Below, one piece after another: positions 35,296 through 40,251 of a stretch of DNA of 40,251 bases; position 1 is the stretch's first letter; every line of letters starts with the position of its first letter. The notes under the pieces are model-generated. The model was not told the origin of the DNA, searched no databases, and saw only the letters and a program-made list of their open reading frames with translations. The translations under genes and the position numbers were made by a program. Origin of the DNA: Sphingobacteriaceae bacterium (GTDB lineage Bacteria; Bacteroidota; Bacteroidia; Sphingobacteriales; Sphingobacteriaceae); NCBI GenBank assembly GCA_014380615.1, contig JACMJM010000041.1, forward strand, positions 1-40,251. Direction: 5' to 3'.

Positions 35296-36183
35296 CTAAG
35301 AGTTAATTTCCAGCTTATATCCTTTGCCATGAACATTAACAAGTTGTACAGTTGAGTCGTTCTCTAGTTTTTTTCGTAGTTTGGAAATAAACATGTCCAA
35401 ACTACGGCCAACAATTACACCTTCATCTTCCCAAACTTTTTGAAGTTCAGCTCTTTCGACAACCTCATTAAGCTTCCTTGAAAGTATGTATAACAGTTTT
35501 GATTCCTTGACTGAGAGTTCAATGTTTTCTTCATTATATTCCAGATACTGCTTATCTCTATGAAATTTATAATTCCCAATTGCAATTATTTCGGATGCAA
35601 CTAAAGAGGGTTTTACCTGTCTGCCAGCAGTTCTTTTCTCTCTATAACTTATTCTTAGTCCCGAAAAAATCAGCATCAGGGCTGTCAAACCGCCACCTGC
35701 TCCTATAAAATAGTCCTTGTTTAGTGTACTAAAAGCAGTATCCCGGAAGGTGATTTTTATTGAATAACATGCTTTAGGCTGTATCCTGCCCTTACAAGCC
35801 ACCAGATTAGTCTGTTCAGATTTAAGAATGGCAAATCCGTATACCACTTGATTTTTATGGCATTCTACAACATTTACGATGTAATCAGAAGGTAAGTTGT
35901 TTGTTTCTACAGCTTGCCGAATAATTTTTACGATTGAATCCGAGGAAAACTTCAAGGTGCTCGCAAAGCGGATATGATATTGATTGTCGCCTGTTTTATT
36001 GACTGGTAAAACTCTCGAACTGGTATCACCGGAACTGAGTAAAATTTTATGCCCAATATTCCGCATAACAATAATCTCCCGGGCAGCTACAAAATCAGTA
36101 TTGTCGGACTTGAAACATAAAGTCGCAGAAATAACAATAAGAAGGAAAGCGGTAACAAAAAGAGATCGGGGTCTTAACTTCAT
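35296..36183 (-). CDS. membrane-anchored winged-helix transcriptional regulator
   Basis: 295 residues. Helix 1 (about 7-23) and helix 2 (about 158-177) enclose a periplasmic domain of about 130 residues with two Cys near 130 and 139. After helix 2 comes a cytoplasmic linker, then an OmpR/PhoB-type winged helix (about 203-293): ELSVKESKLLYILS, recognition helix RSLDMFISKLRKKL, wing VHGKGYKLEI. It has no receiver domain. The layout resembles ToxR in logic but with the DNA-binding domain at the C-terminus. It diverges from the serine-hydrolase gene across five phased TTTACA repeats, its likely binding site. Confidence 0.88.
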   Translation of the reverse strand: MKLRPRSLFVTAFLLIVISATLCFKSDNTDFVAAREIIVMRNIGHKILLSSGDTSSRVLPVNKTGDNQYHIRFASTLKFSSDSIVKIIRQAVETNNLPSDYIVNVVECHKNQVVYGFAILKSEQTNLVACKGRIQPKACYSIKITFRDTAFSTLNKDYFIGAGGGLTALMLIFSGLRISYREKRTAGRQVKPSLVASEIIAIGNYKFHRDKQYLEYNEENIELSVKESKLLYILSRKLNEVVERAELQKVWEDEGVIVGRSLDMFISKLRKKLENDSTVQLVNVHGKGYKLEINS

Positions 36184-36219
36184 ACGTAAAAATATGAATT
36201 ATCTATCGTTACGGCTTCA

Positions 36220-36298
36220 TTTACAGGTGATTTTACAGTTTTTACAATTCATTTTACAATGTTTTACTAGCAACTAATTGAGTAGCCAGCTAAGTTTG
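36220..36298 (+). promoter_or_regulatory. phased TTTACA repeats and promoter of the hydrolase operon
   Basis: TTTACA starts at 36220, 36232, 36241 and 36253, and TTTACT at 36263: five direct copies with steps of 12, 9, 12 and 10 bp, about one helical turn. Downstream, TAAGTTTG (36291-36298) fits TAnnTTTG; no canonical TTTG lies at the right distance, and the last repeat is placed where the -33 box would be. OmpR/PhoB proteins bind such direct repeats and activate from that position. Confidence 0.6.
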
Positions 36299-36344
36299 TT
36301 CAATGAATATCGAATCTTTTAGAATTGTTTATAATTAATTACTA

Positions 36345-38339
36345 ATGATGAAATATGTACACTCATTGTTCCTAATATCCCTTTGTCAAGTATTATTCAC
36401 GACACTTTATGCTCAGGAAAAGAAATATTCTCCTGAAATAGAGTCAAAAATAAAAGAGGTGGAAAACAACCTCGGTCTTTGGGTGCGTGTTGAAGGTGAT
36501 CCTAGCCATACCCTTAAGGAAAGAATGAATTTTTATCATGTCAATGGTGTTAGTATTGCAGTCATTAAAGACTACAAAATAGAATGGGTAAGAGGTTATG
36601 GTTGGGCTGATAGTGTAGAGCAACGTCCTGTTACTACAACTACCCTATTCCAGGCAGGTTCAATTAGTAAATCCCTGAATGGTGTTGGTGTTTTAAAATT
36701 GGCGCAGGATAAAAGACTGAATCTTTATGCTGATGTCAACGATTATCTAACAACATGGAAGTTTCCATATGATTCATTATCCAAAAGCAAATATTCATTA
36801 TCTGAAAGCAAAAAAGTAACTCTTGCAAACCTGCTTAGCCATACAGCAGGTTTAAGTGTGCATGGTTTCCCGGGGTATGAAAGAGGTGATTCAATCCCAT
36901 CACTTATACAAGTACTTGAGGGCAAAAAGCCTGCTAATACCTCGGCTGTCCGTTCTGCATTTGAACCAGGATTGAAATATCAATACTCAGGTGGAGGAAC
37001 CACAATTTCTCAACTAATATTACAAGACATCACAGGTAAGCCTTATGATCTATTCATGCGGGAAAATGTATTAAAGCCTATGGGCATGAAAAATAGTTTT
37101 TATACCCAGCCCCCGCTAAGGGATAAACAAAAACTTTTGGCATCCGGATATTACAATGATGGAAAAGAGGTAAAAGGGAAATATCATATTTATCCTGAAC
37201 AGGCGGCTGCAGGGTTATGGACGAACCCAACAGATCTGGCTTATTACATCATTGAGACACAGCTGGCATTACAGGGGAAATCCAACAAAGTGCTTTCACA
37301 AGAAATGACTAAATTAAGGCTTACACCATATGATAACAATTCGGCAGCCTTGGGTGTATTCATCATAAAAAAAGGCGAGCAAACTTACTTTGAACATACT
37401 GGGCAGGATGAAGGATTTATCAGTAAGTATTATGGCAGTATGGAAGGTGGCAATGGAGTAGTTGTGATGGCAAATACCTATGATCCAGCTATTTTAGATG
37501 AAATAATAAATAGTGTTGCAACTGCTTATAAGTGGAAAGGTTTTTACAATCCAGTACAAAGGCCCAAGACCATTACTGTTCCGCAAGCAAATACATTTCC
37601 AACCGAAGGACATGTAGGCATTGGCACAACTACTCCAGGCCATAAATTAGATGTTAATGGAGCTGGCAACTTTGCAGGGAAATTAACAGGAACGTCTGCA
37701 ACGTTTGTTGGTCCAATAGCAAGTGGTAATGGTCGTATTAATTCTTCTCGCGTGGCTTACTCTGAAGGTCTTGTGATTGCTACTAATGGTATAGACTATG
37801 GCGGGATTACCTTTCATAACACATCTAAGAGTACAGATAGACTCAATGCTTCCACTTACAAATGGGGCTTAGTATTGGGATATTCGCCACCAGTTGGAAT
37901 AGCCGGTAATGACCTTATTTTTAATTATGGCAATTCAATGGAATTGTTAAGGTTGTCTACATCGGGCAATGTTGGCATCGGCACTACAACTCCGGGTGAA
38001 AAGTTGGCTGTCAACGGTACTATTCTAGCTAAAGAAGTTAAAGTCAAACTTTCGGCTTCTCCTTCATGGCCAAATTTCGTTTTTAAACCTGCATACAAAC
38101 TCACCAGCTTACCTGATTTGGAAAGGTACATTCAACAGAACCAACATTTACCTGATATTCCCTCTGCAGCAGAAGTAGAAAAAGATGGAATTAAACTGGG
38201 CGAAATGAACGCTAAGCTTCTTCAGAAGATAGAGGAGCTGACTTTGTATATGATCGATTTCAAAAAGGAGATGGAATTAATGAAAACGGAAAATCAGTCT
38301 CTTAAAGCAGATGTAGTACAACTTAAAGCACACAAATAA
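36345..38339 (+). CDS. secreted class C beta-lactamase-like hydrolase fused to tail-fibre-like C-terminus
   Basis: 664 residues. Signal peptide 1-24. The beta-lactamase/transpeptidase-like domain spans about 40-400: Ser106-x-x-Lys109 in GSISKS, Tyr214-Ser-Gly where YxN is usual, and His351-Thr-Gly for the KTG triad. The tail is unlike the family. Two VGIGTTTPG motifs (424-432 and 543-551) each precede KL.VNG, with a beta-rich stretch between them. HLPDIPSAAEVEKDGIKLGE follows, then a coiled coil (about 618-660). These are features of Bacteroidota tail-fibre/S74-like proteins. The start is the first of two adjacent ATGs. Likely an exported D-amino acid peptidase or esterase displayed on a fibrous stalk (inference). 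Confidence 0.9.
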   Translation: MMKYVHSLFLISLCQVLFTTLYAQEKKYSPEIESKIKEVENNLGLWVRVEGDPSHTLKERMNFYHVNGVSIAVIKDYKIEWVRGYGWADSVEQRPVTTTTLFQAGSISKSLNGVGVLKLAQDKRLNLYADVNDYLTTWKFPYDSLSKSKYSLSESKKVTLANLLSHTAGLSVHGFPGYERGDSIPSLIQVLEGKKPANTSAVRSAFEPGLKYQYSGGGTTISQLILQDITGKPYDLFMRENVLKPMGMKNSFYTQPPLRDKQKLLASGYYNDGKEVKGKYHIYPEQAAAGLWTNPTDLAYYIIETQLALQGKSNKVLSQEMTKLRLTPYDNNSAALGVFIIKKGEQTYFEHTGQDEGFISKYYGSMEGGNGVVVMANTYDPAILDEIINSVATAYKWKGFYNPVQRPKTITVPQANTFPTEGHVGIGTTTPGHKLDVNGAGNFAGKLTGTSATFVGPIASGNGRINSSRVAYSEGLVIATNGIDYGGITFHNTSKSTDRLNASTYKWGLVLGYSPPVGIAGNDLIFNYGNSMELLRLSTSGNVGIGTTTPGEKLAVNGTILAKEVKVKLSASPSWPNFVFKPAYKLTSLPDLERYIQQNQHLPDIPSAAEVEKDGIKLGEMNAKLLQKIEELTLYMIDFKKEMELMKTENQSLKADVVQLKAHK

Positions 38340-38386
38340 AATACAGTCCATTGAGTCCTTCTAAAATGGCTGCTTATTTTAAATCA

Positions 38387-38416
38387 TTTGTCAATTATTC
38401 TTAATCAATATATTTC
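38387..38416 (+). promoter_or_regulatory. candidate promoter before the YceI gene
   Basis: TTTG (38387-38390), 18 bp, TATATTTC (38409-38416), one mismatch to TAnnTTTG. The ATG is 6 bp further on, so the transcript would have almost no leader. It may give the YceI gene its own start besides read-through from the hydrolase gene. Confidence 0.3.
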
Positions 38417-38422
38417 TGTAGT

Positions 38423-39064
38423 ATGAAAAACAGGCTATCATTCTCATACCTAATTTTAATTATCGCTCCTTTATTCTTCGGTTGTCGTGGTCACGCAAAA
38501 CAGGAAAATGAAAAGAATAAATTGACAAATCCCGTATCCAGGGGACAAAAATATGTTATAGATACGGCTGAAAGTGCTATAACATGGAAAGGTTCAATGC
38601 TATTTGATATTGACGAAGAACACGTAGGGTACGTCTATATATCAAAAGGAGAATTGATGATTGAAAACGCCCAACTTATGGGTGGTACAGCTGAAATAGA
38701 CATGAATTCAATAGAATTTAGAGACAAGGCGAGTAAAAATACGCCTGTTCAACACTTAAAATCGCCTGATTATTTTGATGTCGAAAAATTTCCCATTTCT
38801 AAAATCGCAATTACTAAGATTGAATCATTGAGTGGTCTCACTATAGTTAAAGGTGATCTGACGATTAAAGGTGTCACACACCCAGTTACTTTTCCGGTCA
38901 AAATGGAAGTTCAGGACGGAATTGTAAAAGCGAAGGGCAAGTTGATCATTGACCGGACAAATTGGGGTATCCGTTATAGATCAGGAAAGTTTTACGATAA
39001 TTTAGCTGATCAAGCTGTTTCTGACGACATCGAAATCTATATGAAGATCGTAGCAAAAAAATAA
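38423..39064 (+). CDS. YceI-family lipocalin-like lipoprotein
   Basis: 213 residues. Signal peptide with Cys21 in LFFGC, probably a lipoprotein. The mature part is a YceI barrel: YVIDTAESAITWKGS at the start, GGTAEIDMNSIEF, HLKSPDYFDVEKFPISKI, GDLTIKGVTHPVTFPVKM, and the final WGIRYRSGKFYDNLADQAVSDDIEIYMKI. YceI proteins bind polyisoprenoid or amphiphilic molecules in a hydrophobic pocket. It lies 83 bp after the hydrolase on the same strand. Confidence 0.93.
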   Translation: MKNRLSFSYLILIIAPLFFGCRGHAKQENEKNKLTNPVSRGQKYVIDTAESAITWKGSMLFDIDEEHVGYVYISKGELMIENAQLMGGTAEIDMNSIEFRDKASKNTPVQHLKSPDYFDVEKFPISKIAITKIESLSGLTIVKGDLTIKGVTHPVTFPVKMEVQDGIVKAKGKLIIDRTNWGIRYRSGKFYDNLADQAVSDDIEIYMKIVAKK

Positions 39065-39094
39065 AGGCTTGAATCCAAGTAATTAAAAGAAATC

Positions 39095-39772
39095 ATGAAA
39101 TACACACACGTATGTGCTTTGTTCTTGATACTTGTTTTTTACACTTACTGTAAAGGACAAAACAAAACTGAGCTTCCAAAAGAAAATATCAAGTCCGGAA
39201 ACAAAGATACAGTGACTTCCCCCAGACCTAATGAACATAATATTTACACTAAGTATGAGTATACTGATTCTGACGGCAAAAGCATAATCATACAAAACGG
39301 CTTTCCAAGAGGTGGTCCTTACACTGGTTCTAAGGGTAAAAACAGTAATTATAGTTTCTTAATATTCTTCACTCGTATAATTAATGAAACTGCTAAGCCC
39401 TTGGAGCTAACAATTAATTTTCCTGCAGATTCCTTCGCAACCAGCCAAGGGGGAAACGTGTACATGAAAGTATTCCTACCTCCCGATACAATGATGAACG
39501 AAAAACAAATCTTGTATAACTATGGTGGAAAAAATTTAGAATCATTTTTAGACTTTAATAAACCAACTATGTTTCAAAGAACTATTAATCCTAAAGAGGA
39601 TTGTCTTTTCTATATCGGAACGGTCTTTTATCAAGCAAGAGGTACTGCATGGAAAGACGAGTCAAGGGGGGGTAACCGGGCAGAACTTATCCTAAAAGGA
39701 CAACACCTTTTTTATAGAATGATCCCGCAGATTGATTCTCTTCCCTGCGGACATATCATTTTTAAAAAATGA
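39095..39772 (+). CDS. exported protein of unknown function
   Basis: 225 residues. N-terminal signal peptide (MKYTHVCALFLILVFYTYCKG); no good lipobox. After a short Lys/Asn/Pro linker comes one beta-rich domain: NIYTKYEYTDSDGKSIIIQNG, FLIFFTRIINETAKPLELTINFP, MKVFLPPDTMM and a Cys-containing segment ending PCGHIIFKK. I do not recognise the family; the strand pattern suggests an immunoglobulin-like fold. It lies 30 bp after the YceI gene, same strand, presumably one operon. Confidence 0.8.
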   Translation: MKYTHVCALFLILVFYTYCKGQNKTELPKENIKSGNKDTVTSPRPNEHNIYTKYEYTDSDGKSIIIQNGFPRGGPYTGSKGKNSNYSFLIFFTRIINETAKPLELTINFPADSFATSQGGNVYMKVFLPPDTMMNEKQILYNYGGKNLESFLDFNKPTMFQRTINPKEDCLFYIGTVFYQARGTAWKDESRGGNRAELILKGQHLFYRMIPQIDSLPCGHIIFKK

Positions 39773-39856
39773 GTTAGTATTCATCATAAAATCCAAAACC
39801 GGCGAGAACTGAAAGATTTCCTTTAATAAAAAGTTGTTCCTAATAAAAAGAAGAAG

Positions 39857-40251
39857 ATGATAAAACACGTAAAACTATTTGCTCCGTTCTTAATGTCTGT
39901 TTTTCACAGTTCCTATGGACAAAATCAAACAAACGCACCACAAGATAATATCAGTAAAGGATTATACTCCGAGTCTCGGATTAAAGAGGCGGCCACCTCC
40001 AAGGTGCCTATAAGTATGGTTCGCAATGTAAAGCTTGCCAGGAATGGAGACATTTTGATTGCTTCTTACCTAGGCGTGTATCGATACAATGGAACATCTT
40101 TTAACAATCTAACAAGTAAAATAAGTTCGCCCCGCTTCTCCAGCTTCTGGGATGTTTTGGAAGATCGAAAAGGAAATCTTTGGTTGGGTACCCGGGATTC
40201 AGGTGTTTATCATTACCATGGTAAATCCTATCAGCATTTTCCAGTCAGCAA
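39857..40251 (+). CDS. secreted two-component-regulator-propeller protein (partial)
   Basis: Starts at the ATG at 39857 and runs off the window edge; 131 codons visible. Signal peptide (MIKHVKLFAPFLMSVFHSSYG). After a linker, two Reg_prop blade motifs are readable: NGDILIASYLGVYRYNG and DRKGNLWLGTRDSGVYHYHG. In Bacteroidota this propeller is found in hybrid two-component sensors and in stand-alone secreted proteins; which one this is depends on sequence beyond 40251. It is last of the four exported genes read away from the winged-helix regulator. Confidence 0.85.
   Translation, partial: MIKHVKLFAPFLMSVFHSSYGQNQTNAPQDNISKGLYSESRIKEAATSKVPISMVRNVKLARNGDILIASYLGVYRYNGTSFNNLTSKISSPRFSSFWDVLEDRKGNLWLGTRDSGVYHYHGKSYQHFPVS

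Noticed and set aside
36345..38339. Antibiotic-resistance beta-lactamase
   Set aside because: The YSG and HTG variants and the long tail-fibre-like C-terminus fit an exported peptidase/esterase of the wider family better; no evidence for antibiotic hydrolysis.

Overview
The window looks like a chromosomal segment of a Bacteroidota species, most probably Sphingobacteriaceae (Pedobacter-like). Three things point there: promoters of the TTTG-N19/21-TAnnTTTG type, family choices typical of the phylum (two-FtsX-domain ABC permeases, Reg_prop propeller, S41 protease), and abundant short intergenic repeats. The assignment is by family resemblance only; no database was searched.

Layout. 95-7865 (minus): an ABC export/efflux set (membrane fusion protein, ATPase, secreted LamG/DUF1080-like protein, two MacB/FtsX permeases). 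Facing away from it, 8184-10879 (plus) encodes an NtrC-family regulator and its histidine kinase. 11100-13236 (minus) is an RHH antitoxin - PemK/MazF toxin - rsgA - dtd cluster. 13486-18908 (plus) is a threonine operon, thrA-thrB-thrC, with a Thr/Ile-rich leader peptide and a complete attenuator. A DUF6364-PIN toxin-antitoxin pair and a HAD phosphatase follow (18909-20211). 20274-22860 (minus) holds two paralogous secreted/outer-membrane proteins. 23040-28026 (minus) is a metH-metF operon behind a SAM-I riboswitch. Then come an unknown protein, murQ, a CtpA-type protease, a small lipoprotein, der, a four-helix-bundle gene and era (28050-34471). 34586-34864 (plus) carries initiator tRNA-Met, a broken second copy of it, and tRNA-Glu. 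35296-40251 pairs a membrane-anchored winged-helix regulator (minus) with a divergent set of secreted proteins: a serine hydrolase fused to a tail-fibre-like tail, a YceI lipoprotein, an unknown exported protein, and the start of a propeller protein cut by the window edge.

The most informative signals are regulatory or repeat-derived. They are: the threonine attenuator with mutually exclusive hairpins; the SAM riboswitch with its promoter placed at the aptamer start; phased TTTACA repeats in front of the hydrolase operon; a 14-bp inverted repeat that gives era and tRNA-fMet facing promoters; operator-like palindromes at both toxin-antitoxin promoters; an intergenic hairpin repeat that also occurs in frame inside metH; and a tRNA-fMet copy interrupted by a 16-bp palindrome found elsewhere in the window. 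No CRISPR array, prophage, insertion sequence or replication origin was seen.
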